Shown here one piece after another: positions 1-11,006 of a stretch of 64,000 nt of DNA (the stretch's first letter is position 1; the number at the start of each line of letters is the position of its first letter). Source of the stretch: Nelumbo lutea. Its lineage: Eukaryota > Streptophyta > Magnoliopsida > Proteales > Nelumbonaceae. The stretch is taken from NCBI GenBank assembly GCA_022828595.1, contig JAKGHH010000002.1, positions 77,286,383 through 77,350,382 on the forward strand. Reading direction: 5' to 3'. Below the pieces are notes generated by a model. It made no database searches. It was given only the letters and a program-made list of their open reading frames with translations, and was not told where the DNA came from. Position numbers and translations under genes: made by a program.

Positions 1-467
1 CTTGCCGCCTCCTTCCTACAGCCACCTCCAGCAGTTCGATCTCCTACTCTCTACAGCAGTATTCAAGATTTGATCTTGATACCAATCTTTTTGGGAAAAG
101 ATTGTTTGGAACTGTATTCACAAGCCATCCTATTGATTCTTGCAAAGGGTCAAGTTCTTTTGGAAGAACATTGCTGATTCTGCTCCATCCTACACTGTAC
201 CATCTTCAGTGGGAGCAGATTTTGGATCATTCCTTAGGCGTGAACACATCCATTGGGAGATACTGCTTCTTTGTATCAGGTATTATCCCTCCCTACTACT
301 TCTGGTTCAGATCTGATTTGGTTAATGGTTCAAGATTGATCCTTGAAAAATATGTTTCTCTAAAATAGGGAATTCGATTCCGTACAAAGATGGGAGAAAT
401 TTTTGAAATTTGCCCAGTCCATTTCGTAAGATTTGGGTGTCCATGTGATGGATATCCTATCCCATCA
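1..467 (+). mobile_element. copia element A, 3' part of the 5' LTR
   Basis: This stretch aligns along its whole length with the end of the LTR at 10541-11006, including the shared text around ACAAAGATGGGAG that most other copies lack. It ends in a degenerate TATCCCATCA where other copies have TATCCCTTCA. The two LTR ends differ at many positions, so the insertion is old. The usual primer-binding site directly after the LTR is missing, because the sequence jumps from the LTR end to the leader text GGGCAGAAGG. Confidence 0.85.
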
Positions 468-2191
468 AATGGGCAGAAGGCGTTTTTCCCGATTTTCGCA
501 GATATGGTTTGGAAAATTTGTTCCCAAAATTAATGGGCAAATAATCTGAAATTAATTTTCTATAAATCTGATTATTATTTAGAACTGTTCTTTATGATTT
601 TCTTGATTTATGGGATGTTCATAGAAGAGGAGATCGATTTCTTGGTTTGTGCAAGGAACCTGCAAGATTTGCAGTTTCTTGATTTATTTATTACATTTGG
701 TCTGTAAATAATTTTTTTTTTAATTTTTAGACTCAATGTATAGGTATTCGATCTGATGTAATCATTAATAGAAATAGGATTTCTATTTATTTTTATTTTT
801 GGATCGAAGATGGCGGCGCAGAAAAGGAGATTTCGCAGAGAAGAAGATTTCGCTGATGGGAGAAATAGAATCTGCGATTTGTAGTTTATGAAACTGCAAA
901 CTGTGATCTAACCTCTGTTTTGTAGGATGGATTGTGCAAACAGCCCTGATTGACTGATTCTTGATTTTCTTTTATCAATATTTAATTTCAGATTATTTTC
1001 TTGAATTAAAGATTTAATTAAAGATCAAACCCTAGACCCATTCGAACCAAGATTGGTTCAAACTGTTTGGACCGAATCTAGGGTTTAATCAAGGCTAAAG
1101 TCAGCCCCTTTTTCCCACTAATGGGCCTGAGGACTGATATTTAATTAAATGGTTAATTCGGCCCAACCTGCAAAGGCCCAGTTTTAAATAGTTAAAACTG
1201 CCAAAATCCCACTTCAAAGGATAAAGCTATATGGGCCGAACTGGGTAACCCTAATTCAGCCCTTATACCTAGATAATATTAATGGCTAATATTATGGATT
1301 TAAAATGGGCTTCCAATGGGCCTTACAGATGATTAATTGATTGAATCAATTTATCCCTACATGAGATGTACATGGGCCATAAGTGCTTGGCCCATGCTCA
1401 ATCGACCGTGGCTCTTGCGCACACCATGGCTGAATGCACATCATTGCCATGGTGTCCCTTCTGGTCATTGGATGACCTCCCTCAGTGGTGGGCCCCACAC
1501 CTCATCAAGAGGTTACGTGTGGAACCCTAGTCGATTAAGGCCCACCAAAATCTGATTTTATAAAAGTCAGTGGGAGCCACTTTGGTTTGACCAAAACCAA
1601 ACTAGGGCGTAATAACCGTTCCCTCCAGCTAATATGAGTGCATGCGATAGGGTGATTCATATGATGAACTCTCTAAAGGCCTTCCATCATTAGCATGAGG
1701 ATGAATCCTTCAGTATTGATGAAACGCACTAGAAAATGGGCTATCCATTTGCTGTTTGGCTTGTCTGAGTGTTTCATAAGATGATAGGGGCGTCGTAGAC
1801 CGATGTGGGAGGGGCTTCACCAGAAAATGGGAACTCTCTCACGGTACCTTGGCATTCACGAATATGATGGGTAAGCACTCATTGGACAGAAAGGTTTACC
1901 TGAAAACGGCTCTAAACTTTGTCTGATAGAAGCCAAAGGAAAAACTTATATGATGAGTGGATATGATCCTTCATAGAAAGGTGGTGGGGTTATGCAGCTG
2001 AAACAGTTGGCTCCATACACCCTATGTGATTTCCCACATTTCCAGAGACAACCCGTAGTCTCTGTCACTGAGAAAGGAGGGAAATCTTAGAGATGAATAA
2101 ATGGAAATGGAACGTAGATTAAAATCCATATCTATGTAATGAACATGAATCAAATTAGGTTATGGACTGATGTTTTCACTTTTATTAGAAA
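468..2191 (+). other. copia element A untranslated leader
   Basis: This non-coding leader between LTR and gag is homologous to the leaders at 32577-34274 and 47353-49145. It lacks the PBS and the first few dozen bases. It contains several short inverted repeats, such as AATTGAT with ATCAATT around 1332-1348 and ATAATATTA with TAATATTAT around 1274-1296. The last ~100 bases before gag, with an ATTAGAA-ATGGC context, are conserved between copies. The small reading frames in this stretch are not conserved and look like chance. Confidence 0.8.
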
Positions 2192-2887
2192 ATGGCAAAC
2201 AGATCATTTGCAAAGCTTCTTGACGACAACAAGCTTAAGGGCCCAAATTATGCCAACTGGTACAGGAACCTTATGCTGGTCCTAGCTTCTGAAAACCTAG
2301 ACAAAGTGACAAAGAATCCTGCCCCGGAGCGTCCGGGCGATAGGGCTTCTGAGGCTCGAAGGAGAGACTATCAGGAATGGGAGGAGAAAAACTCCCTTTC
2401 CTGGTGTTACATCATTGCCTCATTCAACAACCCGATACAAAGGCAGTTCGATCAGCTTGAACTTGCCAAGGACATATTGGACAGTCTCAGGATGATGTAT
2501 GAAGAGCTGAATCGTTCTACTCGACAAAAGGTCTTGAAACAGTTCTTGACCGCACAAATGACCAAGGGCCAACAAGTTTACGACCATTGTCTTCGGATGA
2601 TGGGATACATCAACGAACTGGAGGCTCTTGGATCTGGGCTGGACTTTGCGATCCAGATAGATGCTATTCTTAACTCCTTGCCTCCTTCCTTCAATCCGTT
2701 CATTATGAACTATAACATGAACAAGCTGAGTGTCAGCTTGCAAGAGCTCAGCAATATGTTGCAAAGAGCCGAAAAACTGATTAGAAAGGATGAGCCTGTA
2801 GCTATGCTTGTTGAATCTAGCAAGACAGGCAAGAGAAAGATGAAGGCAAAGAAGCCTCAGAAGAAAGCCACTAAGGGTAAGAAGTAG
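2192..2887 (+). pseudogene. gag: copia gag (element A)
   Basis: This is the capsid part of a Ty1/copia Gag, which would form the cytoplasmic virus-like particle. It starts MANRSFAKLLDDNKLKGPNY, and the same start context is seen at 27961, 34275, 41358 and 49146. The capsid-like text includes WYRNLMLVL, ILDSLRMMYEE, LNSLPPSFNPFIMNYNMN and LQELSNMLQRAE, followed by a lysine-rich tail. The TAG at 2885-2887 lies in the basic linker before the zinc knuckle, where sister copies have a glutamine codon (KKQKKDKAS). Beyond it the same frame stays open to 3799, so only this stop splits Gag from the zinc knuckle and protease. Confidence 0.85.
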
Positions 2888-3799
2888 AAGAAAGACAAAG
2901 CATCAGATGCCTGTCACTTCTGCAAGAAGACCGACCATTGGGAAAGGAACTGTCCTGCCTACCTGGAATCCAAGAAAGGTAATTTTGAAACTTGTGTTAT
3001 AGAAACCAATTTATTGGAAGCTTCTATGTCCTGGTGTATTGACTTTGGGGCTTCAACTCATGCGTGTAACTCACTACAGGTGTTCAAGGTAAGCAGAAGG
3101 CTGAGTAAAGGAGAAGTCACACTCTTTTTGGGGACTACTTTAACTGTTGCAGCTGCGGCCATAAGAACCGTGGAGTTACTTTTTAGAGAAGGAACTATTG
3201 TACAGAGAGATTGTCTTTATGTACAAAATTTAAGGAGAAATTTGATTTCTGTCTCAAAACAATGTGCAGATGATTATTTTGTCTTATTTAGTGATACGAT
3301 TACTATTAAAAGAAATAACGGATTCATCGCATATGGGGAACTAGATAACGGTCTCTATGTTCTACATCCTTCTCTAGAAACTAACATAACTGAAACTATG
3401 TCGGCTGAAATCCCCAAGAAGAGAGCCCGTGATACAGTTAATCCCACGTGTCAGTGGCATTACCGACTTGGTCATATCGGTATTGACCGAAACATAAGGT
3501 TGGTAAAGGATGGTCCTTTGGATTTTCTAACTGTAGAAGATCTTCCCACCTGTGAGCCTTGCCTACAAGGCAAGATGACGAAACGATCATTTAATGGTAA
3601 GCCTGAAAGATGTACAGGCACATTTGACCTAATACATATTGATGTATGTGGTCCCCTGAGTGTTAGGACACGGAATCAACACGTGTATTTCATCACCTTC
3701 ACAGATGATTTTTCACGATATGGTTATGTGTACCTAATGAAACACAAGTTTGAATCCTTTGAAAAGTTCAAAGAATTTAGACAAGAAATCGAGAAATAG
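2888..3799 (+). pseudogene. pol: copia zinc knuckle, protease and integrase N-terminus (element A)
   Basis: In frame with the preceding gag, this begins with a CCHC zinc knuckle (CHFCKKTDHWERNC) that binds the RNA genome. The aspartic protease follows, with active-site text DFGASTHA where the family has DSGASTHA, so the serine is replaced. The GAG-pre-integrase HHCC region follows (HYRLGHIG, then CEPCLQGKM). The first part of the integrase core has IHIDVCGPLS and FTDDFSRYGYVYLM, which hold two of the three acidic catalytic residues. The frame ends at TAG 3797-3799, where sister copies read CAG. Confidence 0.85.
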
Positions 3800-4434
3800 T
3801 TAGGGAGAGAAATTAAAGTCGTTTGATCAGATCGAGGTGGCGAGTATCTCTCTGACGAATTCAGGGACTACTTAAAGGACAAGGGATAGTATCACAATTA
3901 GCTCCTCCTGCTACACCACAACTTAATGGTGTTTCAGAGAGGTGGAATAGGACCTTATTGGATATGGTCCAATCGCTTCTCATACACTCAAGTACCCACA
4001 TCCTTTTGGGGATACACATTAGAGACTGCAATTTATGTGCTGAATCAGGTTCCAACCAAATCGGTTTCGAAAACTCCATATGAACTTTGGACCGGAAAAA
4101 AACCAAGTGTCAAACACTTGAAGATTTGGGGTTGTCCAGCACACGTTAAAAGAATGAGTGCAGACAAGTTGGAATCCAAGACCAGCCGTTGCCTATTTGT
4201 AGGCTACCCAAAAGGCTCTATAGGTTACCTATTCTATGACCCAAGTGAGCAGAAAGTGTTCTGTAGTCAAAATGCACAATTCTTGGAAACCGATTACATC
4301 CTCAACACCCATCGTCAGGAAGTTGTTCTTGATAAGGAGAGCTCAGGATCAGTGGGAGATGTTCCACAAGTTCCAGGCAGTGACCAACCTAGAAGATCCA
4401 CTCGGGTATCCAAGCCACCAGTCCGTTAGAAGCT
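3800..4434 (+). pseudogene. pol: copia integrase core and C-terminus (element A)
   Basis: This continues integrase after the TAG at 3797. A TGA lies at 3824-3826 (CGA in other copies). A one-base loss near 3883 (GACAAGGGATAG instead of GACAATGGGATAG) shifts the frame. The region carrying the last catalytic glutamate (GVSER) is followed by the family text [27 protein letters not shown] and [18 protein letters not shown]. About 75 bp that should join integrase to RT (the YGYDQ and YLVETL text of other copies) are missing near 4427. Confidence 0.8.
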
Positions 4435-5040
4435 ATGTTAGACATAGATACCCAGAAGTGGGTGGAGGCCATGAGAGCTGAAATGGACTCAAGGGAGACA
4501 AATGGAGTCTGGACTCTAGTAGATCTACCCTCCGGGGTAAATGCAATCGGTTGCAAATGGATTTACAAGAAGAAGAAGTGCCCCGATGGTAGGACTGAGA
4601 CCTTCAAAGCTCGTCTGGTGGCGAAAGGGTACACTCAAAAAGAGGGCATCGATTATGAGAAAACCTTTTCGCCTGTGGCCATGTTTAAATCCATTAGGAT
4701 CCTGCTAGCTGTAGCAGCATACCATGATTATGAGATTTGGCAGATGGATGTCAAAACTGCATTCCTGAATGGAGATCTTACTGAAGATATCTATATGCAG
4801 CAGCCATGAGGCTTCATTGCTGCAGGTCAAGAAAACATGGTATGTAAACTTAATAGAGCCATTTATGGACTTAAGCAAGCTTCGAGAAGTTGGAACATCC
4901 GTTTTGACTTTGCTGTCAAATCGTTTGACTTCGAGCAGAATCTTGATGAACCCTGTGTCTACAGGAAGTACAATGGAGATAAGGTTACATTCTTGGTTCT
5001 GTATGTAGATGACATTCTACTCATTGGGAATGATGTAGGA
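4435..5040 (+). pseudogene. pol: copia reverse transcriptase, N-terminal two thirds (element A)
   Basis: The RT domain has [26 protein letters not shown], the first catalytic aspartate in WQMDVKTAFLNG, IYGLKQASRSW and the catalytic box VLYVDDILLIGND. A single TGA at 4807-4809 interrupts an otherwise open frame. The gene is cut directly after NDVGM by a solo LTR of the same family. The missing half of RT resumes at 6743. Confidence 0.85.
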
Positions 5041-5045
5041 ATGTT

Positions 5046-6737
5046 AGTTAGACAGTTTTGTATACCCTTAGCTTCAATCAAAATGATGTATTTTATGAAT
5101 TTATTGTAAATGAATAAAAGTGCATATTTGATTCATGTTCCCTTGGTATGTTTGTGTAATACCCTTAAACTGGACACTTCATGAGACTCGTGTTAGTTTA
5201 GAATGTTCACAGCCAGTGGGTCGGTCTGGGGAGACCTATTTTAACAAGGCTGACACTGTGGTGCCACCAAGTTGGTTGGGGTGGCTTGTCTCAGCTACCA
5301 GGGTGAGACCCTAGGCACACACAGTGTGGGATTAATTGAATCTTTGAACTGGACCAGATTTCCAGTATTGCCTTGGACCATGGAGATTGATGGGCAAAAC
5401 TGGAAAGTTACACCCAACCCCTAGACTCGATTATGATACTGCACTAGGTGTCGGATTAGGCTATCTTTGATATACCAATCAGTGAGATCCTTAGCGGGGG
5501 TCAAAACCTGGGTATGTTGGGACAGTCTGAGAATTCATCTGAGTGGGTGATCATAGTGACAGGATCAGCCCCTTTGTCAGACAAAGGTAATGATCGGGGA
5601 TGCACTCTCACTGACGGAAACCAAGACTGCCGGCAGCCGATTTCAATCATTGAGATTTGTTTTGCAAAATATATATTATATGAGATATAAAAGTATATAT
5701 ATATATATATATTATGGTTTCGAAATAATTTGCAAAAGGTTTTAATTCCCGGGATCCATATTTGAGAGAGTGCAACACTGTTCCTTGCAGCCGAGGGAGA
5801 GGTCCTCCCTTGTCGGGCAGTGTATGATCATTATGGGCTGAGAGGTTAAGTGTAAGGCCATTGAGGATAATGCCTGATGGGCTAATCTTGCATCTGCCCA
5901 CAATCCCTGGGTGTTACAAGGTGGCTTGGCCCAGGGACCACTTAGGCTAAGTGTTGGGCCCATAGAGCCCATCTAATGGGTTTCAGGGGGTGCACTGTCC
6001 ATAATAGTGTATTCGGCCAGGCCTTGTAACAAAGGCTGGGCTGAACCCATGTGGCTGATGTGTAGATCAATGTTTGGGTCCCACGCCATACAAGGAAGCA
6101 CAACTGGGCAGCAGTTTGGAAGGCTTAATGAATACATAACCCTAAATGGGCCTTAAGCCCATTTCGAACTAGGCTAATTTGATTAGTCTTTAAGGGGCGA
6201 ATTCTGAGATAAGATCAGCTGATAGGATTGGGCCCACACCCTATCCACTCAGAGAGTCCAAGATTTAAATGAGATTTAGATTTGGAAACTTCCTAATTAG
6301 ATTAGGAACTGGCTGATCTAATCTGCAGATAAGATAAGGATTATCCCTTATCTTAAAGGGCCTTCTAATCCATATTTGATTTGGCTTAGCAACTCCTAAT
6401 GGGATTAGGAGTTGATCCCTTTAAGTCTATAAAAGGAAGAGGGGGCGATAGCCTTTAGAAACAACATCCAACAGACTCAAGTCTTGTCTTCAAAGCTGAG
6501 ATCACAAAGGAGAGAATTCTACACCCTGCAAATTCTTTCTAGCCGCCTCCTTCCTGCAACCGCCACCTATTGCAGTTCGATCTCCATTCCTTGGGAGAAA
6601 TCAAGATTGGATTTTGATTCCAATCTTTTAGAGAAAAGATTGGTAGGAGTTGTATGGCTTTCACAGCAAATTTTTGAAATTTGCCCCCTTTATTCCGCAA
6701 TCTTGGGCGTCCATGTGATGGATTTCCTATCCCTTCA
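5046..6737 (+). mobile_element. solo copia LTR nested in element A RT
   Basis: A nearly complete LTR of the same family, from AGTTAGACAG (normally TGTTAGACAG) to CCCTTCA, sits within the RT gene. It is flanked by the direct repeat ATGTT at 5041-5045 and 6738-6742, the 5-bp target duplication expected for copia. The interrupted RT text is continuous across it. No internal region is present, so it is a solo LTR left by LTR-LTR recombination. A TATA box TATAAAAG is at 6428-6435. Roughly 340 bp near its 3' end are missing and replaced by 18 nt that match RT sequence. Confidence 0.88.
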
Positions 6738-6742
6738 ATGTT

Positions 6743-7612
6743 AACTACGGTGAAAGTATGGCTTTCACAGCAATTCTCCATGAAAGATCTTGGAGAAGCC
6801 TCCTATATACTAGGTCTTCGACTCTATAGAGATAGATCGAAGCGGATAATAGGATTATCCCAATCTGCTTACATTGACAAAATAGTCAAAAGATACAACA
6901 CGAAGAACTCCAAGAAAGGAAATGTTTCTTTCAGGCACAGAGTCACTCTCTCTAAGAAGATGTCTCCCAAGACTTCTGAGGAGATTGATGGCATGAAATA
7001 CGTTCCCTATGCCTCTGCCGTAGGAAGAATCATGTATGCCATGCTGTGCACTTGTCCTGACATTGCTCAGGCAGTGAGTGTGGTAAGCAGATTTCAGGCC
7101 AACCCAGGGTAGAGCACTGAACTGCTGTGAAAAACATACTTAAGTACCTTCAAAGGACAAAAGAGTGTTTTCTAGTATTCGATGGTAGTTCACTACAGAT
7201 CCAAGTGTATACAGATGCCGGTTTCTAGTCGGATCCAGATGATAGAAAGTCTACATCTGGATATGTTTTCACGATAGGATCGTGTGTTGTTTGCTAGAAA
7301 AGCAGAAAACAGGGGTCCACTGCAGACTCCACGACCGAGGTTGAGTACATTGCCGCAAGTGAGACTGCCAAAGAAGCCATGTGGATGAAGAAGTTCATTC
7401 ACGAGTTGGGAGTAGTTCCGTCCAGCAGATCACCCATCCCATTGTTGTGTGACAACAATGGAGCTATTGCTCAGGCTAAGGAGCCACGAGCCCACTTGAA
7501 GTCAAAGTACATCGAGAGGAAATACCACGTACTATGGGAGATTGTTGGTAGAGGGGACGCCCTAATTCAGAAGGTAGCATCAGTGGAAAATGGGACTCCG
7601 GCTTATACCTGA
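6743..7612 (+). pseudogene. pol: copia RT C-terminus and RNase H (element A, copy 1)
   Basis: This resumes the RT cut at 5040: VKVWLSQQFSMKDLGEASYI, YIDKIVKRY, VPYASAVGRIMYAML, then RNase H with DDRKSTSGYVFTIGS, STADSTTEVEYIAASE, LLCDNNGAIAQAK and HVLWEIVGRGDALIQK. A one-base loss near 7107 puts a stop after NPG. A TAG sits at 7226-7228 within RNase H. The last domain stretch (ADPLTKPL to the final glycine-leucine) is deleted between GTGGAAAATG and GGACTCC, probably through the repeated GTGGAAA text. RNase H would remove RNA from RNA:DNA hybrids. Confidence 0.85.
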
Positions 7613-8170
7613 TTGGACCTAAGTGCAAGTGGGCTAATTTGATTAGTCTTTAAGGGGCGAATTCTGAGATAAGATCAGCTGATAGGATTGGGCCCACACC
7701 CAATCCACTCAGAGAGTCCAAGATTTAAATGAGATTTAGATTTGGAAACTTCTTAATTAGATTAGGAACTGGCTGATCTAATCTGCAGATAAGATAAGGA
7801 TTATCCCTTATCTTAAGGGGACTTCTAATCCATATATGATTTGGGTTAGCAACTCCTAATGGGATTAGGGGGGCGACAGCCTTTAGAAACAACATCCAAC
7901 AGACTCAAGTCTTGTCTTCAAAGCTGAGATCACAAAGGAGAGAATTCTGCACCCTGCAAATTCTTTCTAGCCGCCTCCTTCCTGCAACCGCCACCTATTG
8001 CATTTCGATCTTCATTGCTTGGGAGAAATCAAGATTGGATTTTGATTCCAATCTTTTGGAGAAAAGATTGGTAGGAGTTGTATGACTTTCACAGCAAATT
8101 TTTGAAATTTGCCCCCTTTATTCCGCAATCTTGGGCGTCCATGTGATGGATTTCCTATCCCTTCAATGTT

Positions 8171-9036
8171 AACTACGGTGAAAGTATGGCTTTCACAGCA
8201 ATTCTCCATGAAAGATCTTGGAGAAGCCTCCTATATACTAGGTCTTCGACTCTATAGAGATAGATCGAAGCGGATAATAGGATTATCCCAATCTGCTTAC
8301 ATTGACAAAATAGTCAAAAGATACAACACGAAGAACTCCAAGAAAGGAAATGTTTCTTTCAGGCACAGAGTCACTCTCTCTAAGAAGATGTCTCCCAAGA
8401 TTTCTGAGGAGATTGATGGCATGAAATACGTTCCCTATGCCTCTGCCGTAGGAAGCATCATGTATGCCATTCTGTGCACTTGTCCTGACATTGCTCAGGC
8501 AGTGAGTGTGGTAAGCAGATTTCAAGCCAACCCAGGGTAGAGCACTGAACTGCTGTGAAAAACATACTTAAGTACCCCTAAAGGACAAAAGAGTTTTTTC
8601 TAGTATTCGATGGTAGTTCACTACAGATCCAAGTGTATACAGATGCCGGTTTCTAGTCGGATCCAGATGATAGAAAGTCTACATCTATGTTTTCATGATA
8701 GGATCATGTGTTGTTTGCTGGAAAAGCAGCAAACAGGGGTCCACTGCAGACTCCACGACCGAGGTTGAGTACATTGCCGCAAGTGAGGCTGCCAAAGAAG
8801 CCATGTGGATGAAGAAGTTCATTCACGAGTTGGGAGTAGTTCCGTCCAGCAGATCACCCATCCCATTGTTGTGTGACAACAATGGAGCTATTGCTCAGGC
8901 TAAGGAGCCACGAGCCCACTCGAAGTCAAAGTACATCGAGAGGAAATACCACGTACTATGGGAGATTGTTGGTAGAGGGGACGCCCTAATTCAGAAGGTA
9001 GCATCAGTGGAAAATGGGACTCCGGCTTATACCTGA
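8171..9036 (+). pseudogene. pol: copia RT C-terminus and RNase H (element A, copy 2)
   Basis: This is the second copy of the unit at 6743-7612, with the same defects: the loss near 8533, the TAG at 8654-8656, and the missing RNase H C-terminal stretch. These lesions therefore predate the duplication. A small deletion near 8686 removes part of the STSGY text. The open stretch 8695-9036 keeps STADSTTEVEYIAASEAA and LCDNNGAIAQ. Confidence 0.85.
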
Positions 9037-9050
9037 TTGGACCTAAGTGC

Positions 9051-9060
9051 AAGTGGGTGC
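9051..9060 (+). other. polypurine tract of element A
   Basis: AAGTGGGTGC directly precedes the TGTTAGATAG start of the 3' LTR. Other copies have AAGTGGGAGC at 23191-23200 and at 38897-38906. This is the plus-strand primer site used in reverse transcription. Confidence 0.75.
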
Positions 9061-11006
9061 TGTTAGATAGTTTTGTATGCCCTTAGCTTCAATCAGAATA
9101 ATGTACTTTATGAGTTTATTGTAAATGACTAAAAGTGCATTGATTCATGTTCCCTTGGTATGTTTCTGTGTAATACCCTTAAACTGGACACTTAATGAGA
9201 CTCATGTTAGTTTAAAATGTTCACAGCTAGTGGGTCGGTCTGGGGAGACCTATCCTGACAAGGTTGACACTGTAGTGCCACCAAGTCGGTTGGGTGGCCT
9301 GTCTCAGTTGCCAGGGTGAGACCCTAGGCACATACAGTGTAGGATTAATTGAATCTATGAACTGGACCAGATTGCCAGTATTGCCTTGAACCTTAGAGAT
9401 TGATGGGCAAAACTGAAAAGTTACACCCAACCCGTAGACTCGATTATGATACTGCACTAGGTGTCGGATTAGGCTATCTTTGATATACCAATCAGTAAGA
9501 TCCTTAGCGGGGGTCAAAACCTGGGTATGTTGGAATAGTCTGAGAATTCATCTGAGTGGGTGATCATAGTGACAGGATCAGCCCCTTTGTCGGACAAACG
9601 TAATGATCGGGGATGTACTCTCACTGATGGAAACCAAGACTGCCGACAGTCGATTTCAATCGTTGAGATTTGTTTTGTAAAATATATTTTATATGAGATA
9701 CAAAAGTATATATATTATGGTTTCGAAATAATTTGCAAAAGGTTTTAATTCCCGGGATCCATATTTGAGAGAGTGCAACACTGTTCCTTGCAACCGAGGG
9801 AGAGGTCCTCCCTTGTCGGGCAGTGTATGATCATTATGGGCTGAGAGGTTAAGTGTATGACCATTGAGGATAATACCTGATCGGCTAATCTTGCATCTGC
9901 CCATAGTCCCTGTGTGTTACAAGGTGGCTTGTCCCAGGGACCGCTTTGGGTAAGTGTTGAGCCCATAGAGCCCATAAGATGGGTTTCAAGGGGTGCACTG
10001 TCCATAACAGTATATTCGGCCAGGCCTTGTAACAAAGGCTGGGCTGAACCCATGTGGCTGATGTGTAGATCAATGTTTGGGTCCCACGCCATACAAGGAA
10101 GCCCAACTGGGCAGTAGTTTGGAAGGCTTAATGAATACATAACCGTAAATGGGCCTTAAGCCCATTTCGAGCTGTGCTGATTTGATCAGTTAATTAAAAG
10201 GGGCGAGTTTTGAGATGGACTAGCTGATATGATTGGGCCTAGACCCTTCACTTAGAGTGTCCAAGATCTAAATAAGATTTAGATCTGGAAGCCTTCTAAT
10301 TAGATTAGGAGATGGCTGATCTGATCTATAGATAAGATAAGGGTTATCCCTTATCACTTAAAGGGACTTCTAATCCAAATATGATTTGGATCAACAATTC
10401 CTAATGGGATTAGGAGCTGATCCCTTTAAGATTATAAAAGGAGGAGGGGGCGGCAGACTTTAGAATGCAACCAAGAGACTCTTGTCTTCAGAGCTGAAAT
10501 CACAAGAAGAGTGAATTCTACACCCTGCGAATACTCTCTTGCCGCCTCCTTCCTGCAACCGCCACCTCCAACAGTTTGATCTCCTACACTCTATAGGAGT
10601 AATCAAGATTTGATCTTGATACCAATCTTTTTGGGAAAAGATTGTTTGGAGCTGTATTCACAAGCCATCCTGTTGATTCTTTCAAAGGGTCAAGTTCTTT
10701 TGGAAGAACATTGTTGGTTCTGCTTCATTCTACACTGTGTCATTTTCATTGGGAGCAGATTTGGATCCTTCCTTGGGCATGAACACCTCCATTGGGAGAT
10801 ACTGTTTCTCTGTATCAGGTACATCCTCCCTTTACTCCTTCTAATTCAGATCTGGTTTGGTTAATGGTTCAAGATTGATCATTGAAAAATATGTTTTTCT
10901 AAAATAGGGAATTCGATTCCTTACAAAGATGGGAGGAATTTTTAAAATTCGCCCAGTCCATTCCGCAAGATTTGGGCATCCATGTGATGGATATCCTATC
11001 CCGTCA
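9061..11006 (+). mobile_element. copia element A 3' LTR (full length)
   Basis: This LTR runs from TGTTAGATAG to ATCCCGTCA, about 1.95 kb, the longest in the window. It is preceded by the polypurine tract and followed by non-element DNA (CTTTACCCC). Order inside: an AT-rich 5' part, the region with GGGCCCATAGAGCCCAT-like repeats, a run of short inverted repeats at about 10205-10420, the TATA box, and an R/U5 end rich in GATTC and CTTTTGGAAGAAC. The matching left target duplication lies outside the window. Confidence 0.9.
10433..10440 (+). promoter_or_regulatory. LTR TATA box (element A 3' LTR)
   Basis: TATAAAAG lies about 570 bp before the LTR end, after the inverted-repeat array. The same box is found at 6428, 32022, 39929, 45638, 46779 and 54333 in other LTR copies. 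It is mutated to TTTAAAAG at 24064-24071. Transcription would start about 30 bp downstream. Confidence 0.7.

Larger units (their letters stand above)
6174..9057 (+). repeat. tandem duplication of LTR end + RT/RNase H
   Basis: Positions 6174-7633 are repeated almost unchanged at 7634-9057. The unit runs from inside the nested LTR (CTAATTTGATTAG) through the LTR end, RT C-terminus and RNase H to the polypurine tract (CAAGTGGG). The junction at 7633/7634 joins the polypurine tract to the LTR interior through a GG shared by both sides. Copy 2 lacks about 34 bp around the TATA box and a few bases near 8686. The high identity makes this duplication far younger than the element. Confidence 0.9.

Noticed and set aside
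102..368. Plus-strand frames in the R/U5 part of LTRs (also 10610-10864, 24339-24671, 40108-40401)
   Set aside because: They occur in several LTRs in different frames and lengths, with no conserved start or domain; the region is the untranslated LTR end.
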